Origin: Ectothiorhodospira shaposhnikovii
GTDB taxonomy: Bacteria > Pseudomonadota > Gammaproteobacteria > Ectothiorhodospirales > Ectothiorhodospiraceae
Length of the DNA stretch: 64,000 nucleotides
Reading direction: 5' to 3'
Assembly: GCF_016584105.1 (NCBI RefSeq)
Contig: NZ_NRSM01000012.1
Coordinates: 1-64,000, forward strand
In this document: positions 23,027-32,529 of the stretch, one piece after another
How positions within the stretch are numbered: position 1 is the stretch's first letter
Layout of the letters: each line of letters opens with the position of its first letter
Notes under the pieces: model-generated
What the model saw: only the letters and a program-made list of their open reading frames with translations
What the model was told of the DNA's origin: nothing
Databases searched by the model: none
Made by a program: the position numbers and the translations under genes

Positions 23027-25815
23027 CAGAGGGCGTCCGGCAACAATACGTACACACCCATCACATCGACGGGCAGGCAGGGGCTGACGCTATACTGACC
23101 AATGTCCCGGGCGGCTTCGCGCACGTGCTGATGGTCGGCCAGCAGCGCTGCGGCGCGTTGCTCGGCCAGTGCCTGCAACTGCTGTGGATGAGCGGCCAGA
23201 TAATCCAGCGCGACGCGCACTTCACGCTGCACGGCCTCGGGCGGCAAGTTGCCGCTGGGGGTGCATTCGAGCAGACGGCTGGCACTGTCGTCGGCCAGCC
23301 ATTGCGGCGTGTTGCGGCCTTGCACGGCCAGAGCCACGGTTTCCTCGGCCATCATCTGGAAAGGCTCGCGGCGGCGCACGTAGCTGAGCTGGTGGCGCAG
23401 GCGCAGCAGGTAGAGGGTGGTGACGACTTCCACATCATTGGTCAGCGTGGCGGCGCAACGGGCGGCCAGCGGACGTTCGCCGCCAAGTGCGTCTTCCAAT
23501 AGGTGCTGGGCCAGCAGGCCAACCAGCGGATGGCTGCGGTGCAGTTCGTCCAAGTCGATGGGTTGGGGTTTGTCGATGCCTTCGTCGACTAGGCGTTGGC
23601 GCAGGGCTTCGGGCAGGTGTTGCGGCAGGAAACGGGCGGCTTGCTTGCGGCCGATTTCCAGTGGCGACCCCAAGCGCACGCTGGCGCTTTGCAGGAAGCG
23701 CTGCACATCGGCCTGGGTGCCCAGGGCCTGCTGCTGCTTGTGCCATTCGGGCAGCACTTCGTCGGGCTTGATACGGCGCTGGGCAAAGACGGTGCGGTTG
23801 GCCTTGGCTTTTTCCAGCGCATCACGCCATTGGCCTTGCAGTGGAGCGAGCAATTGCTCCGGCTCACCGAAGTCGAATGCGACCTGCAGCGATGCGGTGC
23901 GACTGTCGCTGCGTTTCATCAGAGCCGCCTTGACCAGGGCCTGGTTGATGCGGGCTTCGTCCTCGGGCATTGGAACCAACACGCCGAGTTCCTTCTGGAT
24001 GGCCTCGCCTTTGCGGAGGATGACGTTGAGCACGAAGCCATCCACCGGGTTGTCTTGCCCGTAGAGCATGGTGCAGCGCACTTCATCGGCTTGCTGGCCA
24101 AAGCGATCGACGCGGCCTTCGCGCTGTTCGTGGCGAGTGGGGTTCCAAGCCAGGTCGTAGTGGACGACGGCGGTGAACAGGTGTTGCAGGTTGATGCCTT
24201 CAGAGAGGCAGTCGGTGGCGACCAGGATGCGTTGCTCGGCATCCTCCATGTCGTCCACGCGCTCGCGGCGTTCTTCGGGGGTGAGTTCGCCGGTGACAGC
24301 ATCGACGGTGACCTTGGGAAAAGCGGCCTTGAGGTGTTCGGCCACGTAATGGGCGGTGGCGATGTAGCGACAGAACACCACCGGGTGGTAGCCCTCCTTC
24401 ACCAGGAGGTCAATATGCCGGATGAGCGCGGCCAGCTTCGGATCACCGGCCTTGCCGGAAAGACGTTGCGCGTCTTCGATCAAGGCTTGCAGGCGCGGCG
24501 CAGCGTCCTGCACCTGGGCAGGCGGCTCCAGATCACTGCCGGAGAGGTCATCGGCCTCGCCATCGTGCAGGCGCTCATCGCCGAGAAGCGCCTCATCCGG
24601 CACAGTGCCTTCCAGCCGTGTGGTCAACGCCTTGACGGCGGCTGCGGGCGACGATGCCACGCAGCGCAACAATGCCAGGGTGGCGTACCAAATGAGGCGC
24701 GCGCCGCCTTGCTGTTCTTGCTGCTCAATAGTTTCAGCCAGTTCGCGGCAGTAGTCCTGCACGGCGTCGAAGAACGCGCCCCATTCGCCGCTGAGCTGAT
24801 AGGTAAGCTCGGTTTTCATGCGGCGGGGAAAACCTCGTCCGTCATGGGTCTCGGCCTGCCATTCAACGATGTCCTTGCGACGGCGCTGGACGAAGTGGCG
24901 GGCCAGCTCCTGACGCAGCGGGTCAGAGGCTGTCATGCGACCTTGTAATGCGGCAAAACGTGGATCGAGCAGCGACAGCAAGTTGTAGAAGGCGGTTTCG
25001 TCACCAGAGTGAGGGGTGGCGGTCAGCAGGATCAGGTGTCGCTGCGTGTCGCGGGCAAGGCGTTGCAGCAACTCGAAGCGCAATTGCTTGCCTGCGCCAC
25101 TGCTGGCGCAGGTGTGGGCCTCGTCGACGATGATGCATTCGGGTGCAGTGGCGAGAAACTGTTCGCGGTGGCGTTCGCTCTTGATGTAGTCCAGGCTGAC
25201 GATCACTACGGGATGATGGTCGAACAGGCGCACACCATGTGGTAGATCACGTTCGATGCGGGAGGCTGAGGCCGAAGTCAATGCCACGGTCTGAAGATTG
25301 AAGCGAGTTTCCAACTCACTTTGCCATTGTTCGACAAGGTGCGGCGGGCAGAGGATAGCGAGGCGGGCGATTTCGCCGCGATCCATGAGCTCGCGTGCGA
25401 TCAGGCCGGCTTCGATGGTCTTGCCGATGCCTACGTCATCAGCGATCAGCAGGCGCACAGTGGACAGGCGCAGTGCCATCAGCAACGGCACAAGCTGGTA
25501 GCCGCGAGGCTCCACGGCGATATTGCCAAAGGAGCGGAACGGGCCGGCGCCGGCGCGCAGGGTCATGCGCAAGGCATCGCGTAGCAACAGCGCGGCGGCG
25601 TGGTTGCCGGCGCACGCGGGATCGGGCCAGTCGAAGGTGGCAGGTTCGACGGGATGCAGTTCCAGCTCGGGGATCAGGGCGATGCTTTCATCATCGGCAC
25701 CGCTCAATGGGCGCAAGCGCAACCAGTCTCGATGGGAGTCGCTCTGCACCACCCATTCGCGGCCACGGGCGCGCACCAGGTTGCCGGGCAGAAAGTCGTG
25801 TTCGAGGATCGTCAT
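23026..25815 (-). CDS. SNF2-family helicase, DrmD-like
   Basis: A 929-residue SF2 translocase. Motif I reads ADDVGIGKT (residues 125-133), motif Ia LAILCPPHLVEQW, motif II DEAHT, motif III LTATPHSG, and the second RecA domain has ATDCLSEGINLQHL and motif VI QREGRVDRFGQ. The ~350-residue C-terminal extension is unassigned. SNF2-like proteins of this length act as DrmD in class 1 DISARM, translocating on DNA. The ATG at 25815 sits six bases after the stop of the giant helicase gene, and the 3' end overlaps the AlbA_2 gene start. Confidence 0.85.
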   Translation of the reverse strand: MTILEHDFLPGNLVRARGREWVVQSDSHRDWLRLRPLSGADDESIALIPELELHPVEPATFDWPDPACAGNHAAALLLRDALRMTLRAGAGPFRSFGNIAVEPRGYQLVPLLMALRLSTVRLLIADDVGIGKTIEAGLIARELMDRGEIARLAILCPPHLVEQWQSELETRFNLQTVALTSASASRIERDLPHGVRLFDHHPVVIVSLDYIKSERHREQFLATAPECIIVDEAHTCASSGAGKQLRFELLQRLARDTQRHLILLTATPHSGDETAFYNLLSLLDPRFAALQGRMTASDPLRQELARHFVQRRRKDIVEWQAETHDGRGFPRRMKTELTYQLSGEWGAFFDAVQDYCRELAETIEQQEQQGGARLIWYATLALLRCVASSPAAAVKALTTRLEGTVPDEALLGDERLHDGEADDLSGSDLEPPAQVQDAAPRLQALIEDAQRLSGKAGDPKLAALIRHIDLLVKEGYHPVVFCRYIATAHYVAEHLKAAFPKVTVDAVTGELTPEERRERVDDMEDAEQRILVATDCLSEGINLQHLFTAVVHYDLAWNPTRHEQREGRVDRFGQQADEVRCTMLYGQDNPVDGFVLNVILRKGEAIQKELGVLVPMPEDEARINQALVKAALMKRSDSRTASLQVAFDFGEPEQLLAPLQGQWRDALEKAKANRTVFAQRRIKPDEVLPEWHKQQQALGTQADVQRFLQSASVRLGSPLEIGRKQAARFLPQHLPEALRQRLVDEGIDKPQPIDLDELHRSHPLVGLLAQHLLEDALGGERPLAARCAATLTNDVEVVTTLYLLRLRHQLSYVRRREPFQMMAEETVALAVQGRNTPQWLADDSASRLLECTPSGNLPPEAVQREVRVALDYLAAHPQQLQALAEQRAAALLADHQHVREAARDIGQYSVSPCLPVDVMGVYVLLPDAL

Positions 25816-25821
25816 ACGTCC

Positions 25822-28800
25822 TTATTCCTTGGAACCGAACACATCGGCGTGCGCGGCGAATTGTTGTGACCAACGTGAAGCGTCCGAAAAATCGAGCACC
25901 TGCCAGCCTTTGTCCTGCAATACGCTGGTGGTCTGCTCATCCACCGCGGACAGAAACACCAGAGCACGAGATGCCTTGTATTGGGCTGCGGCGATGGCAG
26001 CGCCATTGTTGACGGGTATGTTGACCGCATCAGGTTGTACTGCCCCAGCCCGGCGGAGCGCGGACATCCAGGCGTCGAGTGGCTCGTCTGCCAAGGTCGT
26101 TGCGGCAACGGTGGCCGGGCTGCATGCCACAGGCCGTACCTGGGCATTGGCCAGCGCGACCAGCAGCCTGAGCGCATCCGCATTGCGGCGGTTGATGTGT
26201 TCGTGGTCCGGTTGGTTGAAATAGGACAGCAGGCATTGGTAGCAGCCGGCTTCGCACTGATGATTGCCAAGCGCATCGGTCTGTTCCAGCGACGGCAGAT
26301 CGTACAGCGTCCAAATGCCGCTCTGCGGTTTGCGATAGTGAATCAGTTGCAGGGCATTGCTGGCTACGAGGGCAAGGTCGTCGCGATTGTTTGCCAGGCG
26401 TGTGAGCACACCCGCACCGCCCTCCGCCGCTTCGTAAAACAGCAAGGCACGGCGCTCGTCGGACTTCGGCAGTGGCTCGACCACCAGTTCGGATTCCTCG
26501 ATCTGGAAGGTCATTTCGATGCCGCGCTTGAGCGCAGCCTGCAGCGTGGCCATGGCCTCCAGAGACAAGGCATGTACGGGAGCGAAGATCAACAGATTGC
26601 GATGATCTTCCACAAAGGGAACGATGCGCTGGTTGGGTACCTTTTCCAGCAAAGTATCGTCGCCACCCTTGTCGTCTTCCGCATCCGGTGCGTCCTGCTT
26701 GCTCCAGGTGCCTGTGATGGGGTTGATGTAGAAGCCCAGTCGCTCCTTGTCCTTGCGCCTGCGCCAGCCGCGGTTGATGCGCCAGATTTGCGCGGCGGGC
26801 GCGTAGGTGAGTTCGCCAAGCACGTCCTCGCCTTGTTGTATCGTGGCCTTCTGTTGCTGGATACGGCCGTCGGGGCCTGGCAGGAAGCGGTAGGTGGTTT
26901 GCAACTCGAAACCCTGGCGCTGACGTTCCTCGTCGTTGATGGAAATGCGCTCGGTGGCCACGGTCTCCACGGTTTCGATGCGGTAGAGCTCGCGTACCCA
27001 ATCGTGCTCGGTGAGCAAGGCGTCGCAGTTCTCGCAGCGATTGACCAGCGGCTGTTCGCCGCCCGGCTCGCCGAGATGGCCGTAACCACACTGGCTGCAC
27101 ACCAGAGAGGCAATAGTTGCCAATTGGCTGTTGCCGGAAATGTGGTCGGTATTGCCGACGTTGAGCTTGGCGCGCACCACGCGGTACATGCGGCCCTGAT
27201 GATAGATGAGGCTGCGAGGGCCGAATTCGGACAGGGCCAGGAAACGTGGCCGGCTGACCATGCTGCCTTCGTCATCCTTGCCCGTGACGGCTTGGCCGCC
27301 ACGGGCGGGAATCCAGGCCATCAGCGGCAGGCGCGGGAAGTTGTAGCCGGGCAGGAAGCCCTGGCTGGCCAGGTAGCGATAGGTGTAGAAGTCGTTGTTC
27401 TGGCCGTTGCCGGACTTGAGCAACACGGCGTACTGGCGCGCGGCGTCACCGTAACGGCGCTGGGCATTTTGGCGTTCCGTGTGCGAGGCGGTATGGCTCT
27501 TGACGATGCGATCAGCCATATCCATCTGTTGGCGGGTGGCATCGAACAACACGCGCCAGCGCTCCAGCGCCCCAGAGAACGCTTGCGCCGCGTTATCGAT
27601 GACCTGGCGCACATAGTCAGGCGTGAACCAGGCGCTGCCTTCAAGCTCGCCAGCAAGCTGGTCGATGACCCGGTCGGCACTGGCCAAGGCCCGCTGCTGG
27701 ACAGCCTGCGCCCGGAGCGCCTCGTGCAAGGGCTGTTTCAGTGGTTTTCCGGGCTGGTCAAGATCCAGCATGGGCGCAATGCTGTCGTCCAGCGGCACCT
27801 GGGTGCTGGCCAGCCAGACCGCTTGCAGATGGCTGTCGATGAGATCGCGATTGCTCAGGTCGAGGGTTGGCGCACGCACTACGCCATGCACCATTTGCTC
27901 GGCATTGTGGAAGAACCACTGGTCATGCGGACTGAGTGCCGCGCAGTAGGTGATGACCAACGCCTGCTGACCCGAGCGACCCGCACGGCCGCTGCGCTGA
28001 GCGTAGTTGGCGGGGGTCGGCGGCACATTGCGCAGGTACACGGTGTTGAGTGCGGAGATATCCACGCCAAGCTCCATCGTGGGGGAGCAGAACATCACCG
28101 GCAGACGTTCCAACGGCGCTTCGTGGGCCGGGTTCTGCGCCCAATCCTGCCTGTCTTTTTCGGTGTAGCGAAAACGCTGCTCCAGCAGTTGCCGGCGTGG
28201 CGCATCCACCTGGGCTGTGTGTTCCTGGGCCTCGAAGTCGAACAGCGGATGCGAGGGCTGACGCAGCAGGTCGGCAATGCCGAGATACAGCGTGCGGAAA
28301 TACTGGTTGATTCGATTGCCATCAGTTTGCGGCTGATCGGCAATCAGGCACCAGTCCAGGGCAGCCGCGTTCAGGCGCCAACCTGCGAGCTGGGCGTCGA
28401 TAGGTTGGCGCTGCACATAACCATAGTCCTTGGCGGACTCCAGCAGCGCTTCGATCAGCTTAGCCCACTCGACATCTTTCCACTGCACGACCTCGCTGGC
28501 GCATGCGCTGTTGCGCCAGAAGGCGGCCGTCTTTATTTGTCGCAGCAGACGGGAGCGTGGACCACCTGTCACCAAGTCGGTGCGCGGCTTGCCCCTGTAC
28601 TCCGGGCGCTTGCCGAGGATGAGATAGCGGCCAGTATCGAGCTTCTCGTCGGGAGCGAAGGCCCAACGTTCATTCAGGTAGGTGTGGGCGCTGGTGCGTG
28701 CCTTGTCCTGCTCAACCGGGTCGAGGTAACGACTTTCCAGGCACAGATGGCGGCGCAAGGCGTCGAACAGTAGTTCGAACAGAACTGTCCGTTGCACTGC

Positions 28801-31095
28801 CGTCAATTTGGTCAAGGTGCTGTTTGCAGCAAAGATACTGGCGTCAGCGCAAAAGGCATCCAGGTCTCGGTACCGAATCTGCAACAGACCAAGCTGATCC
28901 AGATTCGGATTATTGAAACGCCAGCCACGCCGCAGATCACGCAGTAACCGGTAGGCGATGATGAAGCGCAATGTGCGTTGCGCTTCTTGTCGGGCCAGTC
29001 CCATGAGCTTGGGGGTGCGCAGATACTCCACCAAGGTCGCTTCATCGACCCCTTGAAAGCCAAGGGCCTTGAATACGCTTTCGGCCAAGTGTTCTTCATC
29101 GAGTTGGCCGCCGCTGCCCTGCAGTGCGCCGATCAAGCCGGCACGCAGCGTCAGCAGGAAAATGAAGTCGTTGAAATGTCCCGCCTGCAGAGCGGCATCC
29201 TGGCGGTTGTCGGTAAACCCAAGCAACTTGCGTGGGTCAGGCTGCCCTGGCGCAGGTTCGGAAAGTGCGAACAATTGCTGCAAGGCCGCCAGGGCAATCA
29301 TGGTAGTGGCCGAAGAGCGGCCTTCGCCGGACAGGCTGGAGAGGCGGTTGGCATCCTTGCCATGGGCTTCGTGTGTCGTGCCGCAGTTCAGGCAGAAGCG
29401 GAACTTTCCCGGAATGAACCAGAACACCGCCCCCGAGCCCGTTTGCCCTTTGGCATCGACCGTGACCATATAGGGAACGGCATTCTTGTAGGCTGGCTTG
29501 ATTTTGGGTTCGCTACGGCTGAGGTCGATCCAGGTTTCAGGTAGGTCTTCGAGCAGGCCACCATATTGCTGCCCGGGCACCAGAGGACACAGGAAGCCAT
29601 AGCTGGCGTCGTCTTCTGCCGCGATATCGTCGATTTCACGTGAGCTGAAGCTAACCGGTTGCTGTGCGTGCCAGACAGGTAGGTATTCCTGGCCGCAATC
29701 GCGGCAGAAGTGAGTCGGGTAAAGCAGCACATTCTCTTGCTGTCGCCCCGGCGCGAAACGCTGAGCATCGAGCGTGACATGGCGCTTACCTCGCGCCTCT
29801 AGCGTGGTGAGTACCTTGCCGGGACCGCTGATGAACTGGTGCAGCTTGAACGCGAAAGGCGGCCTGCCTTGGGGCGTGCGCACATCATGGGCAGCCACTA
29901 GAAAGCGCTGCAGGGCGGTGCGAGCGGCTTCAGGCTGGCAACCCGCGTCTTCGGCGAGACGGCGGCTGGCCTCTTCCAATACCATGGGCCTCGCCCGCCT
30001 GGGAGGCTCGTCGGCAGGTAGTTCGATACCCAGGTTCAATTCCACCCAGATGGATAACGGATCATTGCGAAAAGCGTCGAAGTCAGCCCAGATATCCTGC
30101 TTTCGCGTAATGGCCGCCGGTAGTTCTGTACAGATGGCGTTGACGTCCTTGAGCGGGTTGGTGACCCGCTCCAAGGTTTCGCCGATGACGTCATGCTCGC
30201 TGATCTGAGTGCCAAAAAGTTTGCTGGCTACGTCGGCCACCACGCGGTTGCGGTCGGCTTGGCTACCTGTGCTGGACATGGTGGCCGACGTGCCGATGCA
30301 GACCAGTTGCGCGGCTTTCAAGCGCTCGCGCAGACGCCGCACCAGCAAGGCAATGTCCGCCCCCTGACGGCCACGATAGGTATGCAACTCATCCAGCACC
30401 AGGAACTCAAGCCCCTCGCAGTGCTCCACCACGCGCCGATCCACTTCGTCGAAGCGCGTGAGGATGTACTCCAGCATCATGAAGTTGGTGAGCAGGATAT
30501 CGGGCGGGTCATCCGCGATGGCACTGCGTTCCGCCTTGCTTTCCTGACCGGTGTAGCGCTTGACGGTGAAGGGACGAAGCTCTGGCGTATAGCCATGCAG
30601 AAACTTGTCGAGTTCTTCCAACTGGCTGTTGGCCAGAGCATTCATCGGATAGATGACAATGGCCCTGGTACGTGCTTTGCCATCGGATTGCTTGGCCTTG
30701 AGAATGCGGTCGATGATCGGGATGAAAAAGGACAGGGACTTCCCCGACCCCGTTCCGGTCGTGACCACATAGCTTTGGCGTTCCTGGCCTTTGGCCAAGG
30801 CTTCCATCTGGTGCTTGTAAAGATGCAGGGGCTCTGGCGAGCCTTCAGACTTCCCGACCTGGAAGATCTCTGCGCAGGCAGCATGCAAGATCCCCTGCGC
30901 CACCAGTTTCTGGACCGTGCCCTGGCGTTGGTAATTCGGGTTGATCTGCACCAGCGGCTCAGGCCAATAGCGGCCTTGCGCATATTGATGTTCGACCTCG
31001 GCTTGGATATCAGGCGCAGCGATGCGAACAAAGCTACGGGAAAAGCTGCCGTATCGTTCGATGAGCTGGTCGCGGAATTGGAAAACGTTATCCAT
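25822..31095 (-). CDS. Giant DEAD/DEAH helicase with DUF1998-like end (DrmA-DrmB fusion or DruE-like)
   Basis: A 1757-residue protein. The N-terminal helicase has a Q-motif region (HLYKHQMEALAKGQ), motif I TTGTGSGKS (112-120), IVIYPMNALANSQ, DELHTYRG and a second RecA domain with YLRNVPPTPANYAQRSGRAGR. Zinc-ribbon-like pairs occur in the middle (HFCRDCGQEY, FCLNCGTTHE) and later (VCSQCGYGH, NRCENCDAL). The C-terminus has the DUF1998/MZB cysteines CEAGCYQCLLSYFNQPDHEH. In DISARM the helicase (DrmA) and the DUF1998 protein (DrmB) are separate genes; Druantia DruE combines them in a protein of this size. The role is expected to be unwinding or translocation on invading DNA. It starts ten bases after fic, with GAGGG upstream. 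Confidence 0.88.
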   Translation of the reverse strand: MDNVFQFRDQLIERYGSFSRSFVRIAAPDIQAEVEHQYAQGRYWPEPLVQINPNYQRQGTVQKLVAQGILHAACAEIFQVGKSEGSPEPLHLYKHQMEALAKGQERQSYVVTTGTGSGKSLSFFIPIIDRILKAKQSDGKARTRAIVIYPMNALANSQLEELDKFLHGYTPELRPFTVKRYTGQESKAERSAIADDPPDILLTNFMMLEYILTRFDEVDRRVVEHCEGLEFLVLDELHTYRGRQGADIALLVRRLRERLKAAQLVCIGTSATMSSTGSQADRNRVVADVASKLFGTQISEHDVIGETLERVTNPLKDVNAICTELPAAITRKQDIWADFDAFRNDPLSIWVELNLGIELPADEPPRRARPMVLEEASRRLAEDAGCQPEAARTALQRFLVAAHDVRTPQGRPPFAFKLHQFISGPGKVLTTLEARGKRHVTLDAQRFAPGRQQENVLLYPTHFCRDCGQEYLPVWHAQQPVSFSSREIDDIAAEDDASYGFLCPLVPGQQYGGLLEDLPETWIDLSRSEPKIKPAYKNAVPYMVTVDAKGQTGSGAVFWFIPGKFRFCLNCGTTHEAHGKDANRLSSLSGEGRSSATTMIALAALQQLFALSEPAPGQPDPRKLLGFTDNRQDAALQAGHFNDFIFLLTLRAGLIGALQGSGGQLDEEHLAESVFKALGFQGVDEATLVEYLRTPKLMGLARQEAQRTLRFIIAYRLLRDLRRGWRFNNPNLDQLGLLQIRYRDLDAFCADASIFAANSTLTKLTAVQRTVLFELLFDALRRHLCLESRYLDPVEQDKARTSAHTYLNERWAFAPDEKLDTGRYLILGKRPEYRGKPRTDLVTGGPRSRLLRQIKTAAFWRNSACASEVVQWKDVEWAKLIEALLESAKDYGYVQRQPIDAQLAGWRLNAAALDWCLIADQPQTDGNRINQYFRTLYLGIADLLRQPSHPLFDFEAQEHTAQVDAPRRQLLEQRFRYTEKDRQDWAQNPAHEAPLERLPVMFCSPTMELGVDISALNTVYLRNVPPTPANYAQRSGRAGRSGQQALVITYCAALSPHDQWFFHNAEQMVHGVVRAPTLDLSNRDLIDSHLQAVWLASTQVPLDDSIAPMLDLDQPGKPLKQPLHEALRAQAVQQRALASADRVIDQLAGELEGSAWFTPDYVRQVIDNAAQAFSGALERWRVLFDATRQQMDMADRIVKSHTASHTERQNAQRRYGDAARQYAVLLKSGNGQNNDFYTYRYLASQGFLPGYNFPRLPLMAWIPARGGQAVTGKDDEGSMVSRPRFLALSEFGPRSLIYHQGRMYRVVRAKLNVGNTDHISGNSQLATIASLVCSQCGYGHLGEPGGEQPLVNRCENCDALLTEHDWVRELYRIETVETVATERISINDEERQRQGFELQTTYRFLPGPDGRIQQQKATIQQGEDVLGELTYAPAAQIWRINRGWRRRKDKERLGFYINPITGTWSKQDAPDAEDDKGGDDTLLEKVPNQRIVPFVEDHRNLLIFAPVHALSLEAMATLQAALKRGIEMTFQIEESELVVEPLPKSDERRALLFYEAAEGGAGVLTRLANNRDDLALVASNALQLIHYRKPQSGIWTLYDLPSLEQTDALGNHQCEAGCYQCLLSYFNQPDHEHINRRNADALRLLVALANAQVRPVACSPATVAATTLADEPLDAWMSALRRAGAVQPDAVNIPVNNGAAIAAAQYKASRALVFLSAVDEQTTSVLQDKGWQVLDFSDASRWSQQFAAHADVFGSKE

Positions 31096-31104
31096 GGAGA
31101 GCCC

Positions 31105-32205
31105 TCACTGATCCATCTTGTGGCCAATCGCCAGAACCGCTGTGCTACCGGAGGTACCTGCGGTGATGCGCTTCCATTTCGCCCCTCGCCCCTTGCCCGT
31201 TGACTCGATCAACCCCTCTGATTTCATCGCCCGCAGCACCAATCGCACCATGTCCCGACTCACACCAGGGCAAGCTTCTTCAACCTCGGAAATCGAAAAC
31301 GGCAAAGTACGACCCAGGACTTCCGCACGCACTCGGTCCCCTTTGCTGCCACGCCCCCGCCCGATGGTGCCGACACGCTCTTCGAACTCGCGGTAGGCCC
31401 GTAGCAAGGCACCCCAGAAGTAGTCGAGCCAGGGTCTGACGTTGTGCTGCCCTTGATGCCAGCCCTGCGAGCTGGCTTCCAGCGTCTCGTAATAGCCTTC
31501 CTTGGTGTCCTCGAAGATGCGTTCCAGACTGATGTAGCGGCCCACGGCATAGTCGAAGTGGTAGAGCAGCAGCAAGGTCAGCAAGCGGGACATGCGGCCG
31601 TTGCCATCGGGGAACGGGTGGATGCACAGGAAGTCGAGCATCGCCAGTGGCACCAGCACCAGTGGGTCGGCCAAGTGCTGATCCAGTGCAGTAGCGTAAT
31701 GCTGGGTCAGATCGGCCATGGCCATCGGCGTGAGATGCGGAGGCACCGGCTGGAAGCGCAGGCGCGACGTGCCATCCGGGTGACGCTCGACGATGTCGTT
31801 ATTGGTGGCCTTCCAGCGTCCGCCCGCCTGCGGCATGTAGCGGTACAGCAGGGTATGCAGTTGCAGCACTACGCCCTCGCTGAAGGGCATGTGCGCGGCA
31901 GACTCGTGGATCAGCGCCAGGGCATCACGGTAGCCGGCGATCTCCTGCTCGGAACGGTTCTTTGGCGTTGCGTTGCGGATGACCAGAGGCTTCAGCCGTG
32001 AGGGCGCTACGACAACACCTTCCAGCCGGTTGGATGACTCGGTGGACTCCACCACCGCGATCTGGCGTAGCCCCTTGAGGGCTTCGGGCGACTGTGCGGC
32101 GTAGAGTTGCTGCTTGCCCTGGTACTCGCCCAGTGTGCGCAACGTGGCGGCCTGAGTGCCATCGAAGCGAAGCGCGACAAGGTACTCGGGTGTGAGTGAG
32201 TGCAT
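31105..32205 (-). CDS. Fic protein (class II autoinhibited) with winged-helix C-terminus
   Basis: A 366-residue protein, first gene of the island. The Fic active site HPFPDGNGR is complete (His196-Arg204), so AMP transfer to a target hydroxyl is possible. The inhibitory motif SNRLEG (residues 58-63, S-x3-E-G) precedes the Fic core as in class II members, whose Glu blocks the ATP site. The C-terminal ~80 residues form a winged helix (LPFSISEVEEACPGVSRDMVRLVLRAMKSEGLIES), so the protein may bind DNA and control its own operon. No clear Shine-Dalgarno precedes ATG 32205. Its promoter region carries four repeated operator-like motifs. Confidence 0.9.
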   Translation of the reverse strand: MHSLTPEYLVALRFDGTQAATLRTLGEYQGKQQLYAAQSPEALKGLRQIAVVESTESSNRLEGVVVAPSRLKPLVIRNATPKNRSEQEIAGYRDALALIHESAAHMPFSEGVVLQLHTLLYRYMPQAGGRWKATNNDIVERHPDGTSRLRFQPVPPHLTPMAMADLTQHYATALDQHLADPLVLVPLAMLDFLCIHPFPDGNGRMSRLLTLLLLYHFDYAVGRYISLERIFEDTKEGYYETLEASSQGWHQGQHNVRPWLDYFWGALLRAYREFEERVGTIGRGRGSKGDRVRAEVLGRTLPFSISEVEEACPGVSRDMVRLVLRAMKSEGLIESTGKGRGAKWKRITAGTSGSTAVLAIGHKMDQ

Positions 32206-32228
32206 GGAAATGTAAGCCCAGACTGTCT

Positions 32229-32324
32229 AAATGGGGTAATCATAGCCTTTAAATGGGGTATTGTCTCTAGAAATACCTCATTAACAGTGTTTAACTACCC
32301 CATTTACTCCATTGTTTACCCCAT
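32229..32324. promoter_or_regulatory. Four-copy operator-like array AAATGGGGTA upstream of fic
   Basis: AAATGGGGTA occurs at 32229-32238 and 32251-32260 (22 bases apart), and its complement TACCCCATTT at 32296-32305 with a shorter TACCCCAT at 32317-32324 (21 apart). Each pair is spaced by about two helical turns and the pairs face each other. The first two overlap the proposed promoter, one just after the -10 and one inside the spacer, which fits a repressor. The Fic winged helix or the AlbA_2 winged helix are candidate binders. Confidence 0.6.
32239..32267 (-). promoter_or_regulatory. Candidate sigma-70 promoter of the defence operon
   Basis: On the minus strand GAGACA (32267-32262) and TATGAT (32244-32239) are separated by 17 bases. 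The -10 is one base from consensus; the -35 matches four of six positions. A transcript would start near 32232 with a ~25-base leader before the fic ATG. No other promoter-sized gap exists between fic and 10907. Confidence 0.5.
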
Positions 32325-32529
32325 CCCAGGCCCAACCTGGGGAAAAGGCAAACGGCAAGGGAACGGCACGTGGGCAAGCTGCCGCTCAATTGCATCGGGC
32401 CGATATCCGTTTTCATTGGCCCAGGTTGAAAAGGTCGTCCGCCAGCAATGCGGCGTCGTACACCCGGCCCAGGTTCATGTCGCGCATGGCGTAAGCGCTA
32501 CCAAACGCTCCTGAGTTCCAAAAAAATCG
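32325..32529. other. Non-coding border between ychF and the defence operon
   Basis: This 205-base stretch sits between the operator array and the 3' end of ychF. Short frames cross it but none has a ribosome site or family resemblance, and no clear terminator for ychF is visible. It is the right border of the island; no integrase gene or tRNA is present. Confidence 0.4.

Noticed and set aside
25981-28773. 930-codon plus-strand open frame antisense to the giant helicase
   Set aside because: It mirrors a gene with clear helicase motifs, has no ribosome site and no family resemblance; long shadows are expected in high-GC DNA.
32312-32514. Short plus-strand frames between ychF and the operator array, considered as an integrase remnant
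   Set aside because: No integrase motif (R...HxxR...Y) is visible and the frames are under 70 codons.
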